From positions 1 through 64,000 of the forward strand of contig CAJNDT010000939.1 of NCBI GenBank assembly GCA_905221615.1: a DNA stretch of 64,000 nt. Direction: 5' to 3'. A program made the position numbers and the translations under genes. Shown here one piece after another: positions 18,501 to 26,295 of the stretch (position 1 is its first letter; each line of letters opens with the position of its first letter). Below the pieces are notes generated by a model. It saw only the letters and a list, made by a program, of their open reading frames with translations. It made no database searches and was not told the origin of the DNA. The DNA is from Symbiodinium sp. CCMP2592 (taxonomy: Eukaryota; Sar; Dinophyceae; Suessiales; Symbiodiniaceae).

Positions 18501-18502
18501 TT

Positions 18503-18827
18503 GCACACTCGTGCAATCCTCCCTCTGGACTGATGTAACTCTCGAGAATTTCAGTCGAATCATTCAGAGGCGTAGGACTTTAAGAGGATTTAGGCTTTAC
18601 CTCTGGCCTTAAACAAAACTGCACTCATATGGGGTTTATGGCTTGGCCCCAGTGCCATTCCAATGCATTCGCTAGCACTTTACTGCAGGTACACAGAGCT
18701 GGCCAAGCTCTGCTTCCCATGAGATCAGGTAGCTTCATTGGACGTGGTCCCTGATCTCATGCCACGTCCCCCTGCAAAAATAATGCATGTCAGCAAACCT
18801 TGGCAAACAGGTGTTCCACACACACAC
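18503..18827 (-). repeat. pseudo-LTR of element C, downstream copy
   Basis: A direct repeat of 25955-26279 at a constant offset of 7452 bases. It contains a 7-bp hairpin (CAGAGCT, loop GGCCA, AGCTCTG at 18694-18712) and the pseudoknot at 18719-18769. It ends in a CA-rich run. Confidence 0.88.
18719..18769 (-). ncRNA. conserved RNA pseudoknot, downstream pseudo-LTR
   Basis: On the plus strand: arm A ATGAGATCAGG (18719-18729), arm B GGACGTGG (18740-18747), A' CCTGATCTCAT (18750-18760), B' CCACGTCC (18762-18769). Both stems (11 and 8 bp) are perfect and interleave as A-B-A'-B', an H-type pseudoknot possible on either strand. The role is unknown. Penelope-like terminal repeats often hold hammerhead ribozymes, but the hammerhead core (CUGANGA with GAAA) is absent here. 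Confidence 0.55.
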
Positions 18828-19031
18828 CCCGACAAGCGGGGTAGCCTTTGATGGCATCACATTGTTGACAGACAGCAGTGCACATTTTACACTAACGGCC
18901 TCTCCGTGTTGTATAGCACAGAACAAGGGTGGTTGAGAGTCCCATTGGTGGGTACGCACCCTTACATACTGTTAAAGAAGATGGCCAGCATGGATGCTAG
19001 CAAGATCGAATTAAGCATGCAAAAATGACTT

Positions 19032-19286
19032 TCACGGAGAAGTGCTCCTCTTTCTTTTCCGAGGAGACTCAGAGCAATCAGTGCGATTGGAGGGAGCATT
19101 GGTAGTCTCAGGCAGGTGTGAGCTTGAGCTCCACAAACTGTCCGCAGTAAGGCGAGTTTGGATCCACTGCTGTGTGGCGGGGAACCACGTTTTCCACCAA
19201 CGGTCTTGACCATCAGCTGCCGTGCTTTTAGACCAGTAGAAACGCCACGAAATCTGCGGAGAACGAGATCTGCTCCGTTCCGACAT
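19032..19286 (-). CDS. ORF5 of element C, short RS-containing protein
   Basis: 84 codons from an internal ATG giving MSERSRSRSPQISWRFYWSK, ending RKRKRSTSP before the stop. An upstream ATG at 19355 adds 23 hydrophobic residues, but the RS-rich start looks more natural. The N-terminal SR dipeptides and basic C-terminus (KRKRS) suggest an RNA-associated or nuclear protein (inference). A Trp-rich middle (WRFYWSK, DRWWKTWFPATQQW) recalls the Trp/Ser-rich start of ORF1. It lies last in the element, just before the pseudo-LTR, in the same frame as ORF4 with stops between, so the two may be parts of one older reading frame. No family is recognised. Confidence 0.4.
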   Translation of the reverse strand: MSERSRSRSPQISWRFYWSKSTAADGQDRWWKTWFPATQQWIQTRLTADSLWSSSSHLPETTNAPSNRTDCSESPRKRKRSTSP

Positions 19287-19421
19287 GATGGACTCACTAA
19301 TCTCCACTGAAACCCGCAAACTACAGACATACTTCAGCAATATGCAAGGCATCAAAAATAAAGGGCAATTGGAGACTGCGATGCTGTTTTGGCTTCGCCT
19401 CGCATCTGCTCAGAACCGGCT

Positions 19422-19853
19422 TCACTGTTTGGTGGGCCCGAACTCATCCTGGATGAGTTTGACAGGGCAAAGATGCTTCAAAACATAGTGGCAGGAGCAC
19501 CTGTAGCCACTGCGGGCTTGCATCTTGGCAGCTGCTTTGCCACGAAACTGGTAAGGTTGTGGCACATCGACAAGTGGCTTGATAGACCCCGGCAGGGGGT
19601 ACATAACTTCCGAAATGGGATCGAAAAAGTTCGGAGCATCTGAAGTCCTTGATGGCTTCGCGGTAGAAGACTTGGAAGTCTTTTTGGACTTCTTCTTCTT
19701 TTTCTTTTTCTTTGTCTTCTTTGTACTGTCATCGTCCTTAGGACGATTCTTGCACCTTTTGGAAATCGGTTGAGATGTTGCATCAAAAGCAGAATGCCAC
19801 GACGAATCCGACGAAACTGGTGACGGCTGCCGATGTTCAGTGGCTTGATCCAT
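19422..19853 (-). CDS. ORF4 of element C, lysine-rich basic protein
   Basis: 143 codons from ATG. It begins MDQATEHRQPSP; residues about 45-70 hold an extreme basic run (TKKTKKKKKKKKSKKTSK) that would act as a nuclear-localisation or nucleic-acid-binding segment. The C-terminal half (ISEVMYPLPGSIKPLVDVPQ, then Cys/His-containing RCSCHYVLKHLC) is non-repetitive and looks like a small folded region, with a possible zinc-binding C-x-C-H arrangement. The poly-Lys run derives from a purine tract and could vary in length. No family is recognised. It lies about 160 bases downstream of ORF3, in the same orientation. Confidence 0.45.
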   Translation of the reverse strand: MDQATEHRQPSPVSSDSSWHSAFDATSQPISKRCKNRPKDDDSTKKTKKKKKKKKSKKTSKSSTAKPSRTSDAPNFFDPISEVMYPLPGSIKPLVDVPQPYQFRGKAAAKMQARSGYRCSCHYVLKHLCPVKLIQDEFGPTKQ

Positions 19854-20010
19854 GGTTACCAGAAAAGGAGGGCAGCATAAGAGCCAAAACTTCTCACACC
19901 AGATGATCTATCCTGACGTAGCTTTGCATGTGTAGGGTATTGCAACATTGAGCAAGGCACCCACACACATTGCACAATCTTTTTCTGCTGTACGAATTAA
20001 ATCGGCTTGC

Positions 20011-21597
20011 TTAAGCAGCTGAAAAAGCTGCGGCTGCTGCCATGAGGTTCTCTTCCTCAGGATCATCTACATCAGGCAGCTCTATCTTAGGGGTTGCAGG
20101 TTTACCCCATGGGCCCCAGCTGTCGTCTGGAAGGCCATCTGCCAGAGCCAAAGTAGGCTCATTATCGACAGCTTTGAGCCTAGTTCTACGGCGTTGTCTG
20201 CTCTCTTGCTGAGGGTAGTCAGCTTTGTTTCGTTCGGAAAGAACAAAGATAAAATCGATGCGAGCCGCCGCGAACCGAATTGCCCACCGTCTGTCCGAAG
20301 AACAGCTGTGGACCAAAGCATGAAATCTCGCCAGATTGTTCTCATATCTGGTGCATGCATTCTTGCCCTTAGCATGGCTACTGGGCAATAAGCCTGCAAA
20401 TACCACTCCAGAACAATTCTTAGTTGAGTGGTAGCACTTGCAGGCAAGCTGTACAACTCCTGCACCCCAATTGGGGTTTGTTGTGCTTCTGCCGTAGAAG
20501 GAAAACGTATCTTCTTGAGGTTCGAGGCCGGCTACACTGTGATCCGTAGGGAGGATCTTGCCCGTAGCCAAAATTCCTGTGACCCCTTCCCTGGTAGTGG
20601 CATGTGCCCAGAGATGCCAGTTTTGCTGGGCCAGGGGTGGGCCAGGAAAACCTGTACACCTGAAACGGTATCCAACTACATTCTCTTCCACATCATGAAA
20701 CAGTGAGGCACCTTCTTCGAAGTGTCTCTCATAATGAAGTCTGGACTGCAAAATGCAGTCTACGAAGCCGAAAAATTCTTCCTGGCCTATGGTGTTCGAT
20801 GGCACCTGCTCTGGAAACAAACTGAGCAAAAACCGAGCACATCCTTGTCTCTCAGGGTCTTTGAGAGACGAGAAAGGGCACTGGTACTTGCGAACCACTG
20901 CCGCTCTGGCTGCATTGCTTCGCAGTGCTTGCCAGGGTGCCATAACCCACTGTTCCGGAAACGGCGCAGTCAGAATTTGCTGACGATAAAAGAGGTACTG
21001 GCTCAGGGTGGTCATACCACCTGGAATATGATCCACTGCTGAAAATCCTGACAGCTGGATTTCCAGCTGATCCTCCACATCATTGATATTGGCAGACATG
21101 AGGCCCCGAAAAAATTGATCATCAATCTGTTGCTGGCTTTCCGTTGGAGCCAGCTGGTTGGAAGTCGATGGCCCTTTCTTTGAGGGCTTGGTCTGCTTAC
21201 CATGGTCCGGGAGATCAGCTGCTGGGGCTTTGGCTTGTGGCCCCACCGGTTCCGGTGCTTTATTGGACCTAGCCAGCCTCGGCGGTGTGTGAGGCACGGC
21301 TGGTCGCCGTGAATCCGGAGCCGCAAAAGGCAACGGCGGCGGTGGTGGAAACCAACATGCAGAAACATTTCCCGGAAGAAAAATGATGTGGAGGCGATGG
21401 TGCAGTATGTGGCAGCAGAGCTGGCCTCGGTGGGGGAACCCAAGGCGCTGGTGCTCGCCAATTGCCCGGTGGATATATTGGCCCTTCTCTCCTCGGCCGG
21501 TTCCTAGGAGGTGTTCGGCTTCGCCGATGCCTCTTGGATCTTCCTCGGGACCTTTCTTCACGACGCCGAGAGGGTGATCTGGAAGAGTATCGTCCAC
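20011..21597 (-). CDS. ORF3 of element C, proline-rich protein with a conserved-looking C-terminal domain
   Basis: 528 codons; the frame opens at 21597, but the first 80 or so residues look unnatural. In the neighbouring frame, 21787 to about 21370, an RS/Arg-rich segment (SSRSPSRRREERSRGRSKRH) leads into Pro-rich sequence, and from about 21360 the Pro-rich sequence continues in this frame (FPPPPPLPFAAPDSRRP). The real protein therefore probably starts near 21787 with an RS domain, joined by a frameshift or small intron. Residues about 150-320 are mostly helical and polar. Residues about 325-450 (WAHATTREGVTGILATGKIL, later YHSTKNCSGVVFAGLLPSSH) form a compact, likely globular unit with a faint resemblance to ADP-ribosyltransferase-fold proteins (His-Ala-Thr start), which I would not assign. 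The C-terminus is acidic, then Ala-rich. Confidence 0.55.
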   Translation of the reverse strand: MDDTLPDHPLGVVKKGPEEDPRGIGEAEHLLGTGRGEKGQYIHRAIGEHQRLGFPHRGQLCCHILHHRLHIIFLPGNVSACWFPPPPPLPFAAPDSRRPAVPHTPPRLARSNKAPEPVGPQAKAPAADLPDHGKQTKPSKKGPSTSNQLAPTESQQQIDDQFFRGLMSANINDVEDQLEIQLSGFSAVDHIPGGMTTLSQYLFYRQQILTAPFPEQWVMAPWQALRSNAARAAVVRKYQCPFSSLKDPERQGCARFLLSLFPEQVPSNTIGQEEFFGFVDCILQSRLHYERHFEEGASLFHDVEENVVGYRFRCTGFPGPPLAQQNWHLWAHATTREGVTGILATGKILPTDHSVAGLEPQEDTFSFYGRSTTNPNWGAGVVQLACKCYHSTKNCSGVVFAGLLPSSHAKGKNACTRYENNLARFHALVHSCSSDRRWAIRFAAARIDFIFVLSERNKADYPQQESRQRRRTRLKAVDNEPTLALADGLPDDSWGPWGKPATPKIELPDVDDPEEENLMAAAAAFSAA

Positions 21598-21875
21598 GAT
21601 GCGACCGGGCTGGCCTTGGCCGTGGATGAGGATGTAGCTCTTCCACCGGAGCCGGCAATGACAAAACAGGCGCTGAAGGGCTGGTTCCTTTGTATCGTCC
21701 CTTACTCAAGGTGTCACTACAGAAGAATTGAAACACATAGGAAGCCATGGCAGGGGCACAGAGGATGCCAACTACAAGAGCTTCCACGATCCAAGCTCAC
21801 CGTAATGGAAATTGATGCCACTGCACACCGATACGAAAACCCACAGTGAGCATCAAAGTCAGAATTTTGACACTG

Positions 21876-24629
21876 TCAAGTCAGCAGTTCTGCAGGGAAA
21901 CCCTTAGCTATGTACAATTCGCGGAGTCCCTGCAGTTGATGTTTGCGGCTGCTCGGAGGCCATGCATACTGTACAATCAAAGCTTTCCGAGAAAGATAAC
22001 CTGAAATTCGGGTGGACCAGCTACCTGCAGATCTTGGATTTCTGATGGACCAGGCTTTGTCTGGTTGCAGGTAGGTCACTGTTCTGTTGGCCATGTTGAG
22101 CCGGAAGCCCAGAAATTGATGATTTGTAACCTCTTCCAGCTGGATAGTTCCTCCGTAAAAAGAGAGGTGTTGAAAATCCTTCATGCATTGATGCGACAGA
22201 AAATTCTCGTCGCACACAACGAGTCGGTTGTCAACATACCTACAGACAAACAGTTCCGATGCTTGGTTGTCAAAAAACCTAGCTGAACGCAGGAACTGAT
22301 GCCATTCTCTTTGCCAACAGGATTCTCTTTGAATCACTGGAAGACTGCTGAGTACCGGGCTGATTTGATTGCCTATACATGTGCCGCGGTGTTGCCTGAA
22401 CAACAGGCCAAGAGTGGTAAACACTCCTGCTTCGAAAGAGGTCTGTACAATAGCAGTCAAGTCGGAAACATGAAGAAATCGTATGTGTTTGGCTCCCTTT
22501 GCCATGGGTTTACCTGGCCAAGCCGACTCACAATTGGGTTGCTTTTTCAGGGATACCGTAATTTGTGGAGGGTATTCCTGGTCTTGATATAACTGTACAA
22601 GCATTGACAAGGAGTCCAGAATTTGCTGTCTGGGCACAGAGTTGAAAAATCCCACCAAGTCATCGTTGACCTCAGCAAGATGCACCATAGGAGGGGTGCG
22701 ACGAAGAAACTGATGCAGCTTCTTCCAAAGTTGAGGGGTGGTGGCTAGACCCATGGCCTCAGGCCAGACCAAGCGGACCATCAAAAGGATCGCTTGCGCA
22801 GCTGCAATCAACAACTTCTTGATACAGCTGTTGGAGTACGATATTATCGTCCTCCCCTTTAAAAATTCTTTCTTTCGTTTGAGAAACACAAACCCAACTG
22901 GTAGGGTGCCGGAGGCATTGATTCCCCAGCGATATCGTCTCTTCAGTGTGCCAGGAATCTGTTGGAAAACTTGTTGGTTCCAGAGTTGTTGGGAGCCTTC
23001 CACAGGCTCGAAAACATCTGGATCCTGCCAGGTTTTCATGGCAGCTTGAAGATAGAATTTGGGACAGAAGACCATAAGATGATTCGGTTCATGGTCTTCA
23101 CAATGCACGATAAAATGGCGATGCAGTAAGCTGCGAGCAGCAGAAACATCTCTCCACGTAAGCCGACTTTCTTGGCTCAGGTGATCGAGGTGTTGGCTCC
23201 ATTGCTGCTCGAGAAATTGATGAAAAGTTCGATCGACACCCTTGGGAAGACAATGCTTGCGCCTCCAAGATGCAAACATACGGGTGTTGTGATTGAAAAA
23301 TTCTCCTCTGGAAGGAAAAAACGCTGAAGATGCACTGCCACTCCCTAATTTTTCAAAGGAGTGGTGGAGGCTGCCCAGTTGTTCAATGCCAGCTACGACG
23401 TGGCCTCTGGTGAGGCACTGTTCTGGCAGCAGTTCGGTATAGTAACTGCAAGGACACGGTGCATCAGCAACACAATGATTCTGTAGCCATTGATCCCAAT
23501 CTTTGAAATTGTGCATAAAGTCTTTGAGAGACTGATGGGGTTGCTCTCTGACTTTGCACACTGGTAAGTGAAAAGGTATAAGAATCGGTTTGTGTGCCAA
23601 CACAAGCTTTCGGATCCATCTGGACGCATCTGACCCGAAGCTTGGGGATGCAGTGAATTTCAACTGCAAGCCTGGGGCCGCCAAGGGCCAGGACATATTG
23701 CGAAACTGACAGACACTACGGAGCACTTTCCTGGCCTTGCTTTTGCCAGGCTCTTCCAGGCAATTGCTCAACCGAATCAGGGAGTAGATCTCATCAGGAA
23801 GGTATCGGTCGCTTCGCAGCTTTCTTGCCTCTTCAAAGGGGGCACGGCTGAAGCATGTAAGATTGAACAGTATCTCCCATGCCGACCTTCTTTGGAGCTG
23901 AAAAGGAACGGGCTGAAGTTGTTTGTGGAGTTTCTTTCTGAGTTTTCTCCACAGTCTTAACCCGAACCGAGAGGACACACTGTGTCGAACTCTCTTATTG
24001 GGTCGAAAGCCCAATGCACTCCTTTTCAAAAAGGAAGTGATGTATGGGTAATTCAGTTTGGGCTGCCACGTCCCAATTAAGCAGTGTTCAGTAACCCATG
24101 CTTCTTTGTAGGTTGAGCAAGGGGAAACAAGAAACAAAGTATACTGTTCAAGACACTGATTGGACACCCAATAACGGATGGCTAGCTCTGCCTGAGCTTC
24201 ACCTCCTTTTGCCAGTTTCCTGGCTACTGAGAATCTGTTAGACTCTCTTCGAAAAACTGATTGGCTCGTGGAGCCTATGTACATGAATGTGGAAGGCTGC
24301 CGATAATGCTCAATCCTTGAAAAATGGCGCCAGTCCACTGCTGTTTTCATGTACACCGCATTCTGAGATTGAAATCTTGGCCACGTGTAGGTGGCAGGGT
24401 GCACTCGAAACTGCTGAAGCTTCTGTCGAATAGTCTCAGCATACGACGATAAAGAGCCTTCTTGAAAATAAAACAACAGCAAAAGATGAAGGAGGCCTTG
24501 GGCCCAAAGTGCCGACTCTTTGTTAAAGCCCGGACAATGGTGTAAAAAGAACGTCACAGCCTCTCCCAACATACATATTTGCTGCTTAACTCCCTGTTTG
24601 CTGGAGGCAGCAAGATGTTGGCATTGCAC
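21876..24629 (-). CDS. ORF2 of element C: GIY-YIG endonuclease plus Penelope-type reverse transcriptase
   Basis: 917 codons in the same frame as ORF1, directly after its UGA. Its first codon is GTG; the first Met is residue 20. The GIY-YIG nuclease-like domain spans about 112-195: FMYIGSTS at 115-122, Arg127/128, Glu181 (WVTEHCLIG) and PKLNYP at 190-195. The RT spans about 590-860: fingers with LKGRTIISYSNS; motif A VNDDLVGFFNSVP (Asp656/657); motif B RQHRGTCIGNQISPVL (about 740-757); motif C RYVDNRLVV (Asp800, Asn801) where YVDD is usual; then FLGFRLN. The order nuclease-then-RT matches the permuted Penelope-like clade (established family knowledge). The long linker 200-590 is basic, with no recognised domain. 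The Asn in motif C may lower activity or be a lineage feature. The ORF is otherwise uninterrupted. Confidence 0.85.
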   Translation of the reverse strand: MQCQHLAASSKQGVKQQICMLGEAVTFFLHHCPGFNKESALWAQGLLHLLLLFYFQEGSLSSYAETIRQKLQQFRVHPATYTWPRFQSQNAVYMKTAVDWRHFSRIEHYRQPSTFMYIGSTSQSVFRRESNRFSVARKLAKGGEAQAELAIRYWVSNQCLEQYTLFLVSPCSTYKEAWVTEHCLIGTWQPKLNYPYITSFLKRSALGFRPNKRVRHSVSSRFGLRLWRKLRKKLHKQLQPVPFQLQRRSAWEILFNLTCFSRAPFEEARKLRSDRYLPDEIYSLIRLSNCLEEPGKSKARKVLRSVCQFRNMSWPLAAPGLQLKFTASPSFGSDASRWIRKLVLAHKPILIPFHLPVCKVREQPHQSLKDFMHNFKDWDQWLQNHCVADAPCPCSYYTELLPEQCLTRGHVVAGIEQLGSLHHSFEKLGSGSASSAFFPSRGEFFNHNTRMFASWRRKHCLPKGVDRTFHQFLEQQWSQHLDHLSQESRLTWRDVSAARSLLHRHFIVHCEDHEPNHLMVFCPKFYLQAAMKTWQDPDVFEPVEGSQQLWNQQVFQQIPGTLKRRYRWGINASGTLPVGFVFLKRKKEFLKGRTIISYSNSCIKKLLIAAAQAILLMVRLVWPEAMGLATTPQLWKKLHQFLRRTPPMVHLAEVNDDLVGFFNSVPRQQILDSLSMLVQLYQDQEYPPQITVSLKKQPNCESAWPGKPMAKGAKHIRFLHVSDLTAIVQTSFEAGVFTTLGLLFRQHRGTCIGNQISPVLSSLPVIQRESCWQREWHQFLRSARFFDNQASELFVCRYVDNRLVVCDENFLSHQCMKDFQHLSFYGGTIQLEEVTNHQFLGFRLNMANRTVTYLQPDKAWSIRNPRSAGSWSTRISGYLSRKALIVQYAWPPSSRKHQLQGLRELYIAKGFPAELLT

Positions 24630-24641
24630 TGCTAGTCAAGC
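24630..24641 (-). promoter_or_regulatory. stop-codon readthrough signal between ORF1 and ORF2
   Basis: On the minus strand the junction reads GCT TGA CTA GCA GTG. UGA followed by CUAG is the strongest known eukaryotic readthrough context. ORF1 and ORF2 are in the same frame, separated only by this stop, and ORF2 lacks an ATG at its start. Confidence 0.6.
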
Positions 24642-25673
24642 AGTTTGAAATTGTGCAACAGCAATCACAGTAGACAAATTCTTAATCGACAGTCTGGATG
24701 CCAGCTTTGGATCCAGTCCAAACTCTTTAGCAGCTGAAACCAATTGATCTTTAGAGGCTTCAGTTTTGAGAAGCTTCTGAACAGTCTGTACATGCTTAAC
24801 CAGCAACTGGTACTTGCCTTTAAACTCTGGCTTGTTCTTGTAGGTGGCCAGCCATTCAGTGACATGGTCATCTGTGGCTCCTTTGGGGCGAGTATCCAGC
24901 TTTCGTTGTGGATCTTTAAGGAGCTGTTCAGCTTCCATCTGGGATTCCGGCTCAGCAATAGGCATGGCGGGCTTTGCCCGTCTTCCTGAGTCTGGCTCAG
25001 GATCTTCAGTTGCCTTCCTTTTCAAAGGGGACATTGCAATGCCATGCTCAGCCAGTTTGGCTTTAGCTTTGGCAAGCTCTTCCGAGGCATCCGAATTTGT
25101 TGGAGGCGCTTTGGCCAGAACACAATTCAGAAGTTCTTGAGCAAGCGGTTCCATGAATCGCATTGCCTCCTTATGCTTGTCTGGAGGAGCTGAACTGTGG
25201 CAAGCCTTTGCTGCCTCATCGATAGAAACACCACTCTCACGAAGCTTCTTCAACAATGCCGTAATGAGTACCGATTCTTGGCCACTTCGAGCCCAGACGA
25301 TACTCTGATGCCGTCCTTCCGACAGCAACCGAAATGAGAAATCTCCAAGGCCGCGATGAGCAAGCTCAAAGACACGGATGTCACTGACATCGCGGCCAGC
25401 TAACCCAGCTTTGCGAGACCACTCTGTCGGTTGAACCAACTTATGCAGCACATGAGCACCTTTGCCCAAAGGGGTCTTGTCGTAGTGCTGCTCGTCGGAA
25501 ACAAAAGAAGACGGCAAAGAGAAAGATTGATATGTGGGGCTGGCTACATGTTCCCACGATTTCTCAGAGTATTTGGAGTCCCATTTGTCTTCTTTGCTCC
25601 ATCGATTCCATTGCTGTCTGTTGTCCCAGCTGTTGCTGGAGTCGCTGTTAGACCATGATGACCAGGAGGCCAT
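24636..25673 (-). CDS. ORF1 of element C, possible nucleic-acid-binding/structural protein
   Basis: 345 codons from the ATG at 25673, chosen because it has a strong context (GCCATGG) and starts the distinctive MASWSSWSNSDSSNSWDNR segment. The frame extends upstream to 25823, with a weaker ATG at 25805. Residues 1-45 are Trp/Ser/Asn-rich and low-complexity. The middle (FELAHRGLGDFSFRLLSEGR, IVWARSGQESVLITALLKKL) looks globular. A Lys/Ala/Glu-rich coiled-coil stretch (SEELAKAKAKLAEHG) follows, then a basic patch (PLKRKATEDPEPDSGRRAKP) and a helical end. Position and composition suit the ORF1-like proteins of non-LTR-type retroelements, but no domain is recognised. It ends with the UGA of the readthrough signal. 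Confidence 0.6.
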   Translation of the reverse strand: MASWSSWSNSDSSNSWDNRQQWNRWSKEDKWDSKYSEKSWEHVASPTYQSFSLPSSFVSDEQHYDKTPLGKGAHVLHKLVQPTEWSRKAGLAGRDVSDIRVFELAHRGLGDFSFRLLSEGRHQSIVWARSGQESVLITALLKKLRESGVSIDEAAKACHSSAPPDKHKEAMRFMEPLAQELLNCVLAKAPPTNSDASEELAKAKAKLAEHGIAMSPLKRKATEDPEPDSGRRAKPAMPIAEPESQMEAEQLLKDPQRKLDTRPKGATDDHVTEWLATYKNKPEFKGKYQLLVKHVQTVQKLLKTEASKDQLVSAAKEFGLDPKLASRLSIKNLSTVIAVAQFQTA

Positions 25674-25842
25674 GGCGAAATCAGTTGTCCAGGGGAAAAC
25701 AGTTGCTTGATCAGACTGACGGCTGTTGTGAAACGAGAAGGCATCAGTCCTGTCTGCAACTAGGCAATCAAGCCTTGAACTACAGATGATTGCTCCGTAG
25801 AGCATTTTCGAGTTTGAGACCAAGAGGTCTTGCTTTGGGTTT

Positions 25843-25902
25843 AAGCCGATCAGGGCTTGGACCGATCAGGGTCCTGTGATTTTGACTGGGCCGATCAGGG
25901 CC
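25843..25902 (-). promoter_or_regulatory. three leader hairpins sharing one loop sequence
   Basis: Plus strand: AAGCC-GATCAG-GGCTT (25843-25858), GGACC-GATCAG-GGTCC (25859-25874, abutting the first) and GGCC-GATCAG-GGCC (25889-25902). The loop hexamer is constant while the stems differ and stay paired, so structure appears to be conserved. In element sense the loop is CTGATC. They lie between the pseudo-LTR and ORF1. Confidence 0.6.
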
Positions 25903-25954
25903 AGGCAGTAGGCTACCCTACCGTAGACGACACGATCGACGAAAGCCGTCTAGA

Positions 25955-26279
25955 GCACACTCGTGCAATCCTCCCTCTGGACTGATGTAACTCTCGAGAA
26001 TTTCAGTCGAATCATTCAGAGGTGTAGGACTTTAAGAGGATTTAGGCTTTACCTCTGGCCTTAAACAAAACTGCACTCATATGGGGTTTATGGCTTGGCC
26101 CCAGTGCCATTCCAATGCATTCGCTAGCACTGTACTGCAGGTACACAGAGCTGGCCAAGCTCTGCTTCCCATGAGATCAGGTAGCTTCATTGGACGTGGT
26201 CCCTGATCTCATGCCACGTCCCCCTGCAAAAATAATGCATGTCAGCAAACCTTGGCAAACAGGTGTTCCACACACACAC
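25955..26279 (-). repeat. pseudo-LTR of element C, upstream copy
   Basis: A direct repeat of 18503-18827; two substitutions noted (GGTGTAGG for GGCGTAGG; CACTGTACTG for CACTTTACTG). A (CA)n run follows to 26294. Confidence 0.88.
26171..26221 (-). ncRNA. conserved RNA pseudoknot, upstream pseudo-LTR
   Basis: A copy of 18719-18769, offset 7452, with both stems intact. In the upstream position it would sit in the leader of a full-length minus-strand transcript. Confidence 0.55.
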
Positions 26280-26295
26280 ACACACACACACACTC

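Larger units (their letters stand above)
18503..26294 (-). mobile_element. Penelope-like retroelement C with five ORFs and pseudo-LTRs
   Basis: A 7.45-kb unit read on the minus strand, bounded by 325-bp direct repeats (18503-18827 and 25955-26279; two substitutions noted). In sense order: pseudo-LTR; three leader hairpins; ORF1; UGA-CUA-G; ORF2 with N-terminal GIY-YIG nuclease and Penelope-type reverse transcriptase; ORF3; lysine-rich ORF4; RS-containing ORF5; pseudo-LTR. Penelope-like elements commonly show such direct terminal repeats from tandem insertion, and a permuted clade with GIY-YIG in front of RT is known. Four extra ORFs are unusual for that group. No target duplication was identified. 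Each flank of the repeats is a microsatellite or unique sequence. Confidence 0.8.

Noticed and set aside
18503..18827. Hammerhead ribozyme in the pseudo-LTR
   Set aside because: CTGATG occurs on the plus strand, but it is followed by T and there is no matching GAAA; the minus strand lacks CUGANGA.
18503..26294. Element C as an LTR retrotransposon
   Set aside because: The RT is not of LTR type; there is no integrase, protease or RNase H, no TG..CA ends and no primer-binding site.
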